From contig DDIP01000003.1 of NCBI GenBank assembly GCA_002338605.1, positions 2,056-26,414 of the forward strand: DNA of 24,359 nucleotides, written 5' to 3'. Of this stretch, positions 15,266 through 23,819 are shown in pieces. The position numbers and the translations under genes were made by a program. The notes beneath the pieces were generated by a model that saw only the letters and a list, made by a program, of their open reading frames with translations, was not told the DNA's origin and made no database searches. The number at the start of each line of letters is the position of its first letter. Position 1 is the stretch's first letter. The DNA comes from Proteobacteria bacterium UBA1847 (lineage in GTDB: Bacteria; Pseudomonadota; Gammaproteobacteria; Steroidobacterales; Woeseiaceae).

Positions 15266-15886
15266 ATGCGGAATTTTACATTTACAACAATATTGATGCT
15301 TGCTCTCCCGCTGGTGGCAAGTGCCGAGGATGCCAAGGTATTTCGGTGGGTCGATGAGAATGGCGTCATTCATTACGGCGACAGCATCCCGGCCAAATAC
15401 GCAGAATTGCCAAAACAGGTGCTGAACGAGCACGGCGTCGCAGTTCAGGAACTTGAAGGCAAGAAGACGCCCGAACAAATCGAAGCCGAACGCATTGAGA
15501 CCGAGAAACGAGTCGCGCAGGAGTTGCGCAAACGTGCAGACCAGGCCTTGCTCGCGACCTATTTGAGTGTCGACGAAATCCTGATGCACCGCGATCGCCG
15601 CGTGGAATTGTTCCAGGCTCAGTCGCGGGTGACCGAGCTTTACTTAAGTAACCTGAGTCGTCGCATGGAAAACATTCGCAAGGACGCTTCACGTTACAGC
15701 CCGTACAGCGAAGATACGGGCGCACCGCCGATTCCGGATGACCTGGCAGAAGATTTGCGAAAAACCAAAGAAACTATCGAGCGCCACGAACGTAATTTGG
15801 AGAAATTTCAGGCTGACGAACAACAGATCATTGCCCGTTTTGCCGGAGACATCTCGCGATTCAAGCTACTCAAGGGCATCGAGTAA
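15266..15886 (+). CDS. Secreted DUF4124 domain protein with coiled coil
   Basis: The 206-residue product begins with a signal peptide (MRNF, then a TILMLALPLVASA core, likely cleavage before EDA at about residue 21). A short DUF4124 domain follows (KVFRWVDENGVIHYGDSIP, about 24-42), a small beta module found in many gammaproteobacterial envelope proteins of unknown role. The rest, about residues 60-205, is charged and helical with Glu/Lys/Arg-rich stretches such as EAERIETEKRVAQELRKRA, suggesting a periplasmic coiled coil. It stands alone between pyrE (114 bases upstream) and convergent dut (18 bases downstream). No Shine-Dalgarno sequence is obvious before the ATG, but the signal peptide supports the start. 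Function unknown. Confidence 0.85.
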   Translation: MRNFTFTTILMLALPLVASAEDAKVFRWVDENGVIHYGDSIPAKYAELPKQVLNEHGVAVQELEGKKTPEQIEAERIETEKRVAQELRKRADQALLATYLSVDEILMHRDRRVELFQAQSRVTELYLSNLSRRMENIRKDASRYSPYSEDTGAPPIPDDLAEDLRKTKETIERHERNLEKFQADEQQIIARFAGDISRFKLLKGIE

Positions 15887-15904
15887 ACACGGTTTTCAGC
15901 TCAG

Positions 15905-16360
15905 TCAGTCTTTCCCTGAATGACCAAAGCCACCGGCACCTCGATCGCTGGCATCAAACTCCGCAACCACCCTGAGTTCAACCTGCTCGACAGGAACGAA
16001 CACCATTTGTGCAATACGTTCGGCGGGTTGTACTTCATAGCGGGTACTGCTTCGATTCCAGCAGGAAATATAGACCTGGCCCTGGTAGTCCGAGTCGATA
16101 AGCCCGGTGAGATTCCCCAGCACAAGTCCATGCTTGTGGCCAAGGCCCGAGCGCGGTAACAGGACGGCGGCGAGACTTCGGTCTGCGACATGAATCGCCA
16201 GGCCCGTTGGTATGAGCACCGTCTCGCCAGGAGCCACGGTTAGCGGCGCGTCAATGCATGCTCTCATGTCCATGCCGGCGGATCCGTCCGTAGCATAGTG
16301 TGGCAACGGAATAGAATCCCCGATCCGTGGATCGAGTATCTTCAGTTCTATGGATCGCAA
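15905..16360 (-). CDS. dut: Deoxyuridine 5'-triphosphate nucleotidohydrolase (dUTPase)
   Basis: Dut hydrolyses dUTP to dUMP and pyrophosphate, keeping uracil out of DNA and supplying dTMP synthesis. The 151-residue product matches E. coli Dut along its full length. It has [13 protein letters not shown] (motif 1), [12 protein letters not shown] (motif 2), [10 protein letters not shown] with the catalytic Asp (motif 3), [10 protein letters not shown] (motif 4), and the C-terminal P-loop-like [10 protein letters not shown] (motif 5). The start is TTG at 16360: the residues it yields ([11 protein letters not shown]) line up with the E. coli N-terminus, and an AAGGA element lies about nine bases upstream. 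coaBC ends 13 bases before it on the same strand, the usual coaBC-dut pairing. Confidence 0.95.
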   Translation of the reverse strand: MRSIELKILDPRIGDSIPLPHYATDGSAGMDMRACIDAPLTVAPGETVLIPTGLAIHVADRSLAAVLLPRSGLGHKHGLVLGNLTGLIDSDYQGQVYISCWNRSSTRYEVQPAERIAQMVFVPVEQVELRVVAEFDASDRGAGGFGHSGKD

Positions 16361-16373
16361 ACCTTGTTGTCCT

Positions 16374-17609
16374 TCAATCGGAATTCGAGATAGCCGTTAG
16401 TCTTGGCTGCGTGTCGGCGCTGCGGACAGCATAGAAGTGTTGAGCAACAAGCTCAATCAATTCCCGGGACAGATCGATTTTCGAGCAAGTCGGGAAGCTC
16501 TTCTGGCCGTCGTGCCACAACGCTGTTGCGGTGTTATCGTCTCGATCAAAACCAAAATTATCGCCAACACGATTTGCGACAATCATGTCCAGTTTCTTGT
16601 TTTCGAGTTTGCCGCGCGCGTATTCGATCACGTTTTCAGTTTCCGCTGCAAAGCCGACCGTGAACGGCGACGATTCCATTTCCGCAACCGATGCAAGGAT
16701 ATCGGGACAACGTACAAGCTCAATACTCATCGCATCGCTCTTCTTCTTGATTTTTTGCTTTACGACGGTAGCGGGGCGATAGTCGGCGACCGCAGCCGCT
16801 GCAATGAAGATGTCGGCGTCGACGATGGCCGTGTGGGTTGCCTCGTACATTTGTTCTGCTGATTCGACGTCAACAACTTCGATACCCGGCGGCGCGGGTA
16901 CACTCACCGGTCCACTGATCAGGACCACTTTGGCGCCCTGTGCAGCAGCTGCACTTGCGAGCGCGTAGCCCATCTTTCCGGAACTGCGATTGGTGATATA
17001 GCGCACCGGATCAATCGCCTCGCGAGTTGGCCCCGCGGTAATGACGACCTTGCGTCCGTCGAGTAAGCTTTCGCCCTTACCGCCGCCAAGGCTGAAAACA
17101 GCGGCAGCGATCGCATCGGGTTCAAGCATCCGACCTGCGCCTGTTTCACCGCAGGCCTGGGAACCTATCCCCGGTCCCAGGATATGAATACCTCGTTTCT
17201 CAAGAACCTCACGGTTTGCCTGAGTGGCCGCATTGCCCCACATGACATGGTTCATCGCCGGCGCCAATGCGATGGGCGCTTCGGTCGCGAGGCAAATCGT
17301 CGTCAACAGGTCCGGTGCTCCACCGCTGACAATACGGGCCATGACTTCAGCGGTGGCGGGCGCAATTACGACGACGTCCGCCCAACGCGCGAGCTCGATA
17401 TGGCTCATCGCCGCTTCAGCCTCCTTGTCCCACAGGTTTGAGCGGATCGGTTTACCCGATACCGCCTGAAGTGCTGTGCTGGTCACGAACTCTTCGGCCG
17501 AAGCAGTCATTACGATCTGCACATTCGCGCCACGCTCACGCAGGCGCCGCACCAGGTCTGGTGCTTTGTAGGCGGCGATACCGCCACTGATGCCAAGAAC
17601 AACGTTCAA
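16374..17609 (-). CDS. coaBC: Bifunctional phosphopantothenoylcysteine decarboxylase/phosphopantothenate-cysteine ligase CoaBC
   Basis: CoaBC carries out two consecutive steps of coenzyme A synthesis: CTP-dependent joining of cysteine to 4'-phosphopantothenate, then flavin-dependent decarboxylation. The N-terminal CoaC half shows [20 protein letters not shown], the catalytic His in [18 protein letters not shown], and the flap [12 protein letters not shown]. The CoaB half shows [28 protein letters not shown], the AAVADYRP segment, and KIKK. The frame is open to an ATG at 17726, but that codon has no ribosome-binding site and gives a 39-residue Arg-rich extension with no family match. TTG at 17609 has GGAG six bases upstream and yields 411 residues, close to E. 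coli (406), so it is chosen with moderate confidence. dut follows. Confidence 0.93.
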   Translation of the reverse strand: MNVVLGISGGIAAYKAPDLVRRLRERGANVQIVMTASAEEFVTSTALQAVSGKPIRSNLWDKEAEAAMSHIELARWADVVVIAPATAEVMARIVSGGAPDLLTTICLATEAPIALAPAMNHVMWGNAATQANREVLEKRGIHILGPGIGSQACGETGAGRMLEPDAIAAAVFSLGGGKGESLLDGRKVVITAGPTREAIDPVRYITNRSSGKMGYALASAAAAQGAKVVLISGPVSVPAPPGIEVVDVESAEQMYEATHTAIVDADIFIAAAAVADYRPATVVKQKIKKKSDAMSIELVRCPDILASVAEMESSPFTVGFAAETENVIEYARGKLENKKLDMIVANRVGDNFGFDRDDNTATALWHDGQKSFPTCSKIDLSRELIELVAQHFYAVRSADTQPRLTAISNSD

Positions 17610-17870
17610 TCGGGGCTCCGAGGTGCGTTTTCTGCCGTGAAGCTTAGCGCGTGCATGTTGGGCAATTCCAGCAAATCCGCCGGAAAGCCAAGAACGGATG
17701 CTTCTAACGACAGAACCGGCAATCATTGTGCAAGGATTCGGTGATCGGACGCCCAGATACCTGCAACAAGTTCCCAGCTGACCGTTAACAATGTATAGAA
17801 TTGACTATCTGCCAGCAGAATCGGGTTGCCGGTGACAGACGAAACGAACAGCACTTTCGATAAGGACACG
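17610..17870. other. Intergenic region between coaBC and the DUF2189 gene
   Basis: These 261 bases separate the divergent coaBC and DUF2189 genes if the preferred starts are right. The left part (17610-17726) is open in the coaBC frame and could be translated if coaBC uses the ATG at 17726. The right part holds a promoter-like pair for the + strand, TTCCCA (17771-17776) and TATAGA (17794-17799), 17 bases apart, each matching four of six consensus bases. I see no FNR-type TTGAT-N4-ATCAA site and no RNA gene. Confidence 0.4.
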
Positions 17871-18686
17871 ATGCCTTTCGTCGCGCCCTGCCGGTCACTT
17901 TCGCCCTTTGCAGCATTCCGCTGGATTCGACTCGGCATCGCAGACTACCGGCGAGCGCCGCGGCAAAGCCTGATCTACGGCGTCGTTATGGCCGTCATCA
18001 TCGCCGTGTTGTCGCTCGGTGCCTGGCTGTACGGCAGTATCTGGTTCATGCTCGCGATGCTGGGTGGGTTCGTTTTTCTCTCACCGCTGGCCTGTATCGG
18101 CCTGTACGCTATCGCTGCACAGCTCGAACGCGGTCATGAACCGTCAATCGCGCGCAGCCTGCGAGCCGCATTTCGACGACATATCGGCAATGAAATGGTA
18201 TTCGCCATTATTCTGCTGATCATATTCCTGGTGTGGGCCCGTGCTGGCGCCATGGTCAGCGTATTCTTCCCTACCGCTGCCCATCCGGATATCAGCGAGC
18301 TTCGCGGCTACCTGGCTGTCGGCACGCTTGTCGGTGCGGTGTTCGCGGCCGTTACGTTTTCCGCGAGCGCTTTCTCATTGCCGATGCTGATGCACCGAAA
18401 TGTTGACAGCGTGACTGCAATCGTCACATCGATTAATGCGGTACTGCGCAACAAATTCGCAATGATGTTATGGCTTGCAGTGATTATCTTCGGCCTCATC
18501 GTCGGCACGGCAACGGCGTTTGTCGGCATGGTGTTCATCCTGCCTGTCATTGGCTACGCGGCCTGGCATGGCTACCAGGAGGCGATTGACGCCAGTGAGT
18601 TTCCACGACACACGGTCGGCATCACTGCGCAACCGCGAGCCTCGTCCATTGACGCCACGGTTGATACTGAAACCATCGGCACCTAG
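17871..18686 (+). CDS. DUF2189 family integral membrane protein
   Basis: This is a polytopic inner-membrane protein of 271 residues from the ATG at 17871. About six hydrophobic segments are visible, including SLIYGVVMAVIIAVLSLGAW, WFMLAMLGGFVFLSPLACIG, EMVFAIILLIIFLVWA, the AVGTLVGAVFAAVTFSASAF region, and two near the C-terminus (MMLWLAVIIFGLIVGTATAF, FVGMVFILPVIGYAAWHGY). The N-terminus (RLGIADYRRAPRQSLIYG) and the SPLACIGLYAIAAQLERG block fit DUF2189, whose members are sometimes annotated as cytochrome oxidase-associated; the role is not established. AAGGA just upstream favours 17871. TTG at 17826 and GTG at 17832 are in-frame alternatives. It precedes ccoN by about 120 bases in the same direction, which suggests a link to the cbb3 oxidase. 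Confidence 0.82.
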   Translation: MPFVAPCRSLSPFAAFRWIRLGIADYRRAPRQSLIYGVVMAVIIAVLSLGAWLYGSIWFMLAMLGGFVFLSPLACIGLYAIAAQLERGHEPSIARSLRAAFRRHIGNEMVFAIILLIIFLVWARAGAMVSVFFPTAAHPDISELRGYLAVGTLVGAVFAAVTFSASAFSLPMLMHRNVDSVTAIVTSINAVLRNKFAMMLWLAVIIFGLIVGTATAFVGMVFILPVIGYAAWHGYQEAIDASEFPRHTVGITAQPRASSIDATVDTETIGT

Positions 18687-18706
18687 ACAAAAGCGTACCC
18701 GATCTG

Positions 18707-18719
18707 TTATCAGTGATAA
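18707..18719. promoter_or_regulatory. Palindrome TTATCA-G-TGATAA upstream of ccoN
   Basis: A perfect 6-bp dyad around one base lies about 90 bases before the preferred ccoN start, in the 122-base gap after the DUF2189 gene. The adjacent GATAAT (18715-18720) resembles a -10 element, but no -35 stands at the right distance. It does not fit the FNR consensus TTGAT-N4-ATCAA. It may be an operator or part of a promoter for the oxidase operon. Confidence 0.3.
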
Positions 18720-18808
18720 TGCCTATGGCGGCGACGATCTGAAGCATTAACATTGAGTGTTTGCTTGCGCCGATAATCAAGAAAATAAACACCGTGGACC
18801 CACGCACT

Positions 18809-20224
18809 ATGGATTCTCAATCGAGTTACAACGATAAGGTCGTCCGACAATTTACGATAATGACGATCGTCTGGGGCGTGGTCGGCATGCTCGTCGGAGT
18901 GATAATCGCCGCCCAGCTGATCTGGCCTGCCCTGAATTTCGATCTGCCGTTCCTGACGTATGGACGCCTTCGTCCGCTGCACACGAATGCCGTTATTTTT
19001 GCGTTCGGTGGCAGCGGGTTATTTGCAACCGCGTATTACGTTGTTCAACGGACCTGCCATGTGCGGCTCGCGTTCGACAAACTGGCAGCATTCACGTTCT
19101 GGGGCTGGCAGCTCGTCATCGTGCTGGCAGTGATTACGCTGCCGCTTGGCATTACGCAGAGCAAGGAGTACGCCGAGCTGGAGTGGCCGATTGACCTGTT
19201 GATCGCGGTCGTCTGGATCGGGTACGCCATTGTGTTTCTCGGCACGATCGCGAAGCGACGCGTCAAGCATATATACGTCGCCAACTGGTTCTACGCCGCA
19301 TTCATTCTCACGGTTGCGGTGTTGCACATTTTCAACAACCTCGTCATTCCCGTTACGTTGACAAAGTCCTACCCGATCTATTCCGGCATCGTCGACGGCA
19401 TGATGCAGTGGTGGTACGGGCATAACGCCGTCGGGTTTTTCCTGACCGCGGGCTTCCTCGGAATGATGTACTACTATGTGCCCAAGCAGGCAGGCAGGCC
19501 CGTCTATTCCTACCGCCTTTCGGTCGTGCACTTCTGGGCGTTGATTGCTATTTACATGTGGGCTGGCCCGCATCACCTGCACTACACGTCACTGCCGAAT
19601 TGGGCACAGTCGATTGGCATGGTGTTTTCACTGATTCTTTTTGCCCCGAGCTGGGGCGGCATGATCAACGGCATTATGACGCTGTCAGGGGCGTGGCATA
19701 AGCTGCGCACGGATCCGATTCTCAAGTTCATGATCGTATCGCTTTCGTTTTACGGCATGTCGACGTTCGAAGGACCAATGATGTCGATCAAGACCGTGAA
19801 CGCATTGTCGCACTACACGGACTGGACCATTGGTCACGTACATTCCGGTGCCCTCGGCTGGGTGGCGATGATGACAATCGGCGCGTTGTATAACATGATC
19901 CCGCGGCTCTTCAACAAAGAGAGCATGTACTCGACCAAACTTATCGATGTGCACTTCTGGACGTCAACGATCGGCGTTGTCCTGTACGCGGTTTCCATGT
20001 GGATCTCGGGCATCACGCAGGGCCTGATGTGGCGAGCGCTGAACGATGACGGCACACTGACATACTCGTTTATCGAAAGCCTCAAGTTCACCTACCCGTA
20101 TTACGGAATTCGATTGCTCGGCGGGCTGGTGTTCTTCTCCGGCATGCTGGTCATGGTTTACAACGTCTGGAAAACGGTCGCGGCGACGAAACCTCAGCCT
20201 GTTCCCGTCATTCAGCCGGCATGA
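18809..20224 (+). CDS. ccoN: Cytochrome c oxidase cbb3-type subunit I CcoN
   Basis: CcoN is the catalytic heme-copper subunit of the cbb3 oxidase: it binds heme b and the heme b3-CuB centre and reduces oxygen to water with high affinity. From the ATG at 18809 it has 471 residues and aligns with Pseudomonas CcoN from [18 protein letters not shown] onward. Visible metal-ligand regions are [16 protein letters not shown] (low-spin heme His), [18 protein letters not shown] (CuB His and the conserved Tyr of the YGHN helix), [10 protein letters not shown] (CuB His pair), and [14 protein letters not shown] (heme b3 and b His). About twelve helices are evident. The frame is open to TTG at 18761 and includes GTG at 18794; the family N-terminus favours 18809, although no good ribosome-binding site precedes any of them. 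First gene of ccoNOQP. Confidence 0.97.
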   Translation: MDSQSSYNDKVVRQFTIMTIVWGVVGMLVGVIIAAQLIWPALNFDLPFLTYGRLRPLHTNAVIFAFGGSGLFATAYYVVQRTCHVRLAFDKLAAFTFWGWQLVIVLAVITLPLGITQSKEYAELEWPIDLLIAVVWIGYAIVFLGTIAKRRVKHIYVANWFYAAFILTVAVLHIFNNLVIPVTLTKSYPIYSGIVDGMMQWWYGHNAVGFFLTAGFLGMMYYYVPKQAGRPVYSYRLSVVHFWALIAIYMWAGPHHLHYTSLPNWAQSIGMVFSLILFAPSWGGMINGIMTLSGAWHKLRTDPILKFMIVSLSFYGMSTFEGPMMSIKTVNALSHYTDWTIGHVHSGALGWVAMMTIGALYNMIPRLFNKESMYSTKLIDVHFWTSTIGVVLYAVSMWISGITQGLMWRALNDDGTLTYSFIESLKFTYPYYGIRLLGGLVFFSGMLVMVYNVWKTVAATKPQPVPVIQPA

Positions 20225-20234
20225 GAGCCTTAGC

Positions 20235-20840
20235 ATGAATCACGAAAAAGTCGAAAAAAACATTAGTCTCATGGCGATCCTGATCATCGTGGTAATCAGC
20301 ATCGGCGGGCTTGTCGAAATTGTTCCGCTGATGGCGAGTTCGGCCGCCACCGAACCGCTTGAGGGCATTCGCCCTTATCCGGCATTGCAGCTTGCGGGTC
20401 GCGATATTTATGTTCGGGAAGGCTGCTACGTCTGCCATTCCCAGCAGATTCGTCCGTTCCGTAGCGAGACGGAGCGCTACGGACCGTATTCGGTCGCTGG
20501 CGAGTTCGTTTACGATCGACCGTTCCAGTTTGGCTCGAAGCGGACCGGACCGGACCTCGCACGCGTTGGCAAGCGCTACAGTGATGAATGGCATCGCATT
20601 CATTTCATGAATCCCCGCGACGTGGTACCGGAATCAAACATGCCGGGATACCCGTGGCTGGCAAGTAACGAAGTTAATGGTGAACTCGTAGCAAACAAGA
20701 TGCGCGCGCTGCAAATGCTCGGTGACCCTTACTCCGACGAGGAAATTGCGGCCGCGGCAGCGGATGTTGCCGGACGAACGGAACTCGACGCCATGATTGC
20801 CTATTTGCAAAACCTGGGCACCGCCCGCTCGGCGCGTTAA
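20235..20840 (+). CDS. ccoO: Cytochrome c oxidase cbb3-type subunit II CcoO
   Basis: CcoO is the membrane-anchored monoheme cytochrome c subunit that passes electrons from CcoP to CcoN. The 201-residue protein has one N-terminal transmembrane helix (about residues 10-33) with the following Glu-containing [10 protein letters not shown] segment. The heme c site is CYVCH (Cys64, Cys67, His68), and downstream [14 protein letters not shown] carries the axial Met. [19 protein letters not shown] is a strong family block. It lies 10 bases after ccoN, the standard order. Confidence 0.97.
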   Translation: MNHEKVEKNISLMAILIIVVISIGGLVEIVPLMASSAATEPLEGIRPYPALQLAGRDIYVREGCYVCHSQQIRPFRSETERYGPYSVAGEFVYDRPFQFGSKRTGPDLARVGKRYSDEWHRIHFMNPRDVVPESNMPGYPWLASNEVNGELVANKMRALQMLGDPYSDEEIAAAAADVAGRTELDAMIAYLQNLGTARSAR

Positions 20841-20853
20841 CGGGGGATTATCG

Positions 20854-21033
20854 ATGGATATCGGAATATTTCGTGGCTTAATCACGGCGACCCTGTTCTT
20901 GCTGTTTATCGGTATCTGGGCGTGGAGCTGGAGCCGCAAACGCAAGGATGATTTTCAGCGCGCGGCCAACGTGCCTCTTGAGGACGATTCTAAGCCGCCA
21001 CCCCATGAGCCCAAAGAGGAGCAGTCCCAATGA
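20854..21033 (+). CDS. ccoQ: Cytochrome c oxidase cbb3-type subunit IV CcoQ
   Basis: CcoQ is a small single-helix subunit that stabilises the cbb3 complex. From the ATG at 20854 it has 59 residues: a helix (about 8-26, LITATLFLLFIGIWAWSWS) followed by a basic SRKRKDDF stretch and a Pro/Glu-rich tail. A GGGGGA element lies seven bases before the ATG. The frame opens earlier, at 20797, but that overlaps ccoO and adds non-family residues. Its stop overlaps the ccoP start (ATGA), so translation is coupled. Confidence 0.93.
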   Translation: MDIGIFRGLITATLFLLFIGIWAWSWSRKRKDDFQRAANVPLEDDSKPPPHEPKEEQSQ

Positions 21034-21911
21034 GCGCCGGATGGAGCTGGTATGTCCTGATACTGACCCTGGCAAGCGTCGCCGCCTGTTTCTGGCTGAT
21101 CGCATGGACCAACCGGCAGCGTGCGTCAGATGCCGAAATCGCGGAGTCGGAAGCACACGTATGGGACGAAGACATTCGCGAACTGAACAACCCGCTGCCT
21201 ATGTGGTGGTTGTGGCTGTTTATTATCACGCTGATCTGGGGACTCGGTTATTTCATCATGTATCCATCATTCAGCGAAGACGGTGGCCTTCTCGGCTGGA
21301 GCCAGGAGGCGCAGTACGAGGCGGAAGTAGCGGCCGCCGAAGAGCGCTATGGGCCCATATTTGCAAGTTTCGGTGCCATGCCGGTCGAAGAACTGGTGGA
21401 TGACCCCAAGGCAATGAATATCGGTTCAAGCCTGTTCGCCAATTATTGCTCGCAATGTCACGGTGCCAACGCGCTCGGCGCTGCGGGCTTCCCTAACCTG
21501 ACGGACGGTGTCTGGAACTGGGGCGGATCGCCGGCGCAAATCGAGCTGGCTATCAGCAATGGCCGCACCGGGGTCATGCCTGCCCTGGGTGCCGTATTCG
21601 AGTCTGATGAGGCCATTGACGAAATGGTGCGCTATGTGCAGAACATGGCGAGTGAAATGGACACCGCTTCGCCGGCACACACGAAATACATGCAGCTTTG
21701 TATCGCGTGTCATGGCCCGACGGGTCAGGGCATGCAGCCTCTCGGTGCGCCAAGCCTGGTCGACGACGTCTGGCTGTACGGCAGCTCGGCCTCGGCGATT
21801 CGAAAATCGATTGTCGAAGGTCGTAATGGCGTCATGCCAGCGCATCAGAACATGCTGGGCCCGGACCGCATTCGAATTCTTGCCGCCTACGTTTACAGCC
21901 TTTCGCGCTAG
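21030..21911 (+). CDS. ccoP: Cytochrome c oxidase cbb3-type subunit III CcoP
   Basis: CcoP is the diheme cytochrome c subunit that receives electrons from soluble or bound cytochromes and hands them to CcoO. The 293-residue product has two N-terminal hydrophobic segments (about 6-26 and 57-78), with the family block VWDEDIRELNNPLPMWW between them. Two heme c motifs follow, CSQCH (140-144) and CIACH (224-228), each with a downstream axial Met in TGVMPALG and NGVMPAHQ. The two-helix arrangement matches the gammaproteobacterial form. It begins inside the ccoQ stop codon and ends 15 bases before a small membrane protein gene. Confidence 0.97.
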   Translation: MSAGWSWYVLILTLASVAACFWLIAWTNRQRASDAEIAESEAHVWDEDIRELNNPLPMWWLWLFIITLIWGLGYFIMYPSFSEDGGLLGWSQEAQYEAEVAAAEERYGPIFASFGAMPVEELVDDPKAMNIGSSLFANYCSQCHGANALGAAGFPNLTDGVWNWGGSPAQIELAISNGRTGVMPALGAVFESDEAIDEMVRYVQNMASEMDTASPAHTKYMQLCIACHGPTGQGMQPLGAPSLVDDVWLYGSSASAIRKSIVEGRNGVMPAHQNMLGPDRIRILAAYVYSLSR

Positions 21912-21926
21912 ATGTGATTCGCCATC

Positions 21927-22229
21927 ATGAGTGCCGAGGAACGTGACGATCAGCAGCCTGAGTGGAGCCGCGATACCCAAAAGTATGCCGTACTGACGTG
22001 GATCTCGTTTCTGACCGCGGCGTTTTTCTCGATGCTCCTGTTTGCGTTTATCGACCCGCTGATCATCCTCGACTCAATCAATATTGCCGACATTGAAAGC
22101 CGCAACGCAGGATACGCCATCGGTTTCTTTTTCCTCTGGGCCAACGCCTGGCTTGCCTGCTGGCTGACAGTCCGGCTTATCCGGCGCAAACGCCGCGGCC
22201 CGGGTGCATCGCCACCGCAATCTACATGA
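21927..22229 (+). CDS. Small two-helix membrane protein in the cco operon, unknown function
   Basis: The 100-residue product has a charged cytoplasmic-type N-terminus (SAEERDDQQPEWSRD). A first hydrophobic segment runs from about residue 20 to 46, a short loop DSINIADIESRNAG follows, then a second helix of about 61-84 (YAIGFFFLWANAWLACWLTV) and a basic tail RLIRRKRR. I do not recognise a named family. It is not CcoS, which is shorter and has one helix. It lies 15 bases after ccoP, and its TGA overlaps the ccoG ATG, so it is an integral member of the operon. An assembly or regulatory role for the cbb3 oxidase is a reasonable inference, nothing more. Confidence 0.85.
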   Translation: MSAEERDDQQPEWSRDTQKYAVLTWISFLTAAFFSMLLFAFIDPLIILDSINIADIESRNAGYAIGFFFLWANAWLACWLTVRLIRRKRRGPGASPPQST

Positions 22230-23617
22230 GCAGCAAAACACCTTCCGACAACTTCCAGTACGGTCAACTCTATCGCTCGGAAGACAAAATCTACCCGCGC
22301 GAGGTCAAGGGTCGTTTCTCGCGGCTGCGCCGAATCGCGGTGTTTGTTCTGCTGGGCATGTTTTATGGCGGGCCATGGCTGTCCTGGGGTGGCCGTCAGG
22401 CGATACTGTTCGATCTGCCGGAGCGGAAATTCTACATTTTTGGCTTGACCCTGTGGCCCCAGGACTTCCTTTATCTTGCCCTGTTGCTGATCATCCTCGC
22501 GATTGCCTTGTTCTTTTTCACCGCTATTGCCGGGCGCATCTGGTGCGGCTTCGCCTGTCCGCAGACAGTCTGGACCGAAGCATTCGCATGGATTGAACGC
22601 GCGATTGAAGGCAACCGCAGCCAGCGCATGAAGCTCGACAAGGCACCGTGGAGCGCCAACAAGATTGCGAAGAAGACCGCGAAGCAGGTCTGCTGGATTG
22701 CACTGGGTCTGTTCACCGGCTTTTCCTTTGTCGGCTATTTCGTCGAAGTACGCACACTCGCCGTCGAACTCGTCACGTTCGCCGCCGGGCCCTGGACCTG
22801 GTTCTGGGTGCTGTTCTACGGATTCGCGACCTATGGCAATGCCGGGTACATGCGCGAGCAGGTTTGCAAATACATGTGTCCGTACGCCCGTTTCCAGGGT
22901 TCGATGTTTGACAAGGACACACTCATCATCACCTATGATGAAGAACGCGGTGAACCTCGCGGGGCACGACGTCGAGATTCCGACCACAAGACCAAGGGCC
23001 TTGGCGATTGCATTGACTGCACGTTGTGCGTCCAGGTTTGTCCGACCGGGATCGACATTCGAAAGGGTTTGCAATACGAATGCATTGCCTGCGCGGCTTG
23101 TATCGATGCCTGCGACTCGGTCATGGACAAGATGCAGTATCCGCGCGGCCTCATTCGCTACAGCACCGAGCATGCCATGCACCATGAGCCTTACAAGCTC
23201 CTGCGTGCACGGACGGTCATCTACAGCCTGATCCTGACGGCGCTGGTTGCCGCGATGATTGCATTCATGACGTTGCGCCAACCCCTTATCATGGATGTCA
23301 TTCGCGATCGCAACACGCTCTACCGTGACGTGGGCCGACAGGGTATCGAGAACAGTTACACCATTCGGGTCATCAACAAGCACAACCAGGAACACCAGTA
23401 CCGGCTGAGTGTCAGCGGCCTCGACGGCCTGATTATTCGCACGGAAACCGAATTCTCGCTGGCACCCGAATCGGTCTACACCATACCGACGTCCGTCACG
23501 GCACCGCATGAAAGCGCAGTTGGCGGTAATATCATCGAATTCCACGTCGAGAGCATTGACGATACGTCGATCGCAGTGAGCGAGGAAAGCCGATTCCGCG
23601 GACCGGTAGGAGAGTAA
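22226..23617 (+). CDS. ccoG: Cytochrome c oxidase accessory protein CcoG (RdxA/FixG)
   Basis: CcoG is a membrane iron-sulfur protein that acts in cbb3 oxidase maturation, with evidence elsewhere for a cupric reductase role in copper supply. The 463-residue protein has an N-terminal LYRSEDKIYPREVKGRF block, about four to five helices, and membrane cysteines in WCGFACPQTVW and QVCKYMCPYARFQ. It has two [4Fe-4S] ferredoxin motifs, Cys262/265/268/272 (CIDCTLCVQVCP) and Cys286/289/292/296 (CIACAACIDACD). A C-terminal helix (about 330-350) leads to a periplasmic Ig-like domain. The start overlaps the stop of the small membrane protein gene by four bases, and ccoH follows after two bases. Confidence 0.97.
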   Translation: MSSKTPSDNFQYGQLYRSEDKIYPREVKGRFSRLRRIAVFVLLGMFYGGPWLSWGGRQAILFDLPERKFYIFGLTLWPQDFLYLALLLIILAIALFFFTAIAGRIWCGFACPQTVWTEAFAWIERAIEGNRSQRMKLDKAPWSANKIAKKTAKQVCWIALGLFTGFSFVGYFVEVRTLAVELVTFAAGPWTWFWVLFYGFATYGNAGYMREQVCKYMCPYARFQGSMFDKDTLIITYDEERGEPRGARRRDSDHKTKGLGDCIDCTLCVQVCPTGIDIRKGLQYECIACAACIDACDSVMDKMQYPRGLIRYSTEHAMHHEPYKLLRARTVIYSLILTALVAAMIAFMTLRQPLIMDVIRDRNTLYRDVGRQGIENSYTIRVINKHNQEHQYRLSVSGLDGLIIRTETEFSLAPESVYTIPTSVTAPHESAVGGNIIEFHVESIDDTSIAVSEESRFRGPVGE

Positions 23618-23619
23618 TC

Positions 23620-23817
23620 ATGGAGTTGCCTGACAAGATAAATGAGCCCTGGTTTCGACATCGCCTCGTCTGGCTGATTATCGCGATTCCAGGTCTCACA
23701 GTCGTCGGCTGCCTGCTGACCATTTACCTCGCCATCAGCAATCCTGAAACGCTGGTGCAGGATCCGGTACTGGACGCGTCACCCGCCACCAAGACACCGC
23801 GCGACGCATTGCCCTGA
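23620..23817 (+). CDS. ccoH: Very short FixH/CcoH-like cbb3 oxidase assembly protein
   Basis: The 65-residue product has the N-terminal signature of CcoH/FixH: a charged start, EPWFRHRLVWLIIAIPG, one helix (about 15-41), then YLAISNPETLVQDP. In most bacteria the protein continues for another 80-110 residues into a periplasmic domain. Here it stops at 23817, and ccoI begins two bases later, with no leftover sequence that could be the missing domain in another frame. It is therefore a naturally short form, not a recent frameshift. CcoH is needed for stable cbb3 assembly and interacts with CcoN through its helix, so a helix-only version could still work. Position between ccoG and ccoI supports the call. 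Confidence 0.8.
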   Translation: MELPDKINEPWFRHRLVWLIIAIPGLTVVGCLLTIYLAISNPETLVQDPVLDASPATKTPRDALP

Positions 23818-23819
23818 GC

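Noticed and set aside
18687..18808. FNR/ANR binding site upstream of ccoN
   Set aside because: I looked for TTGAT-N4-ATCAA. An ATCAA half-site occurs at 18776-18780, but the partner half-site at the required spacing is absent.
21950..23545. 531-codon open frame on the - strand opposite ccoG
   Set aside because: It is antisense to strongly supported ccoG and the small membrane protein gene. Its translation has no recognisable domain and a composition typical of a reverse-frame shadow in GC-rich DNA.
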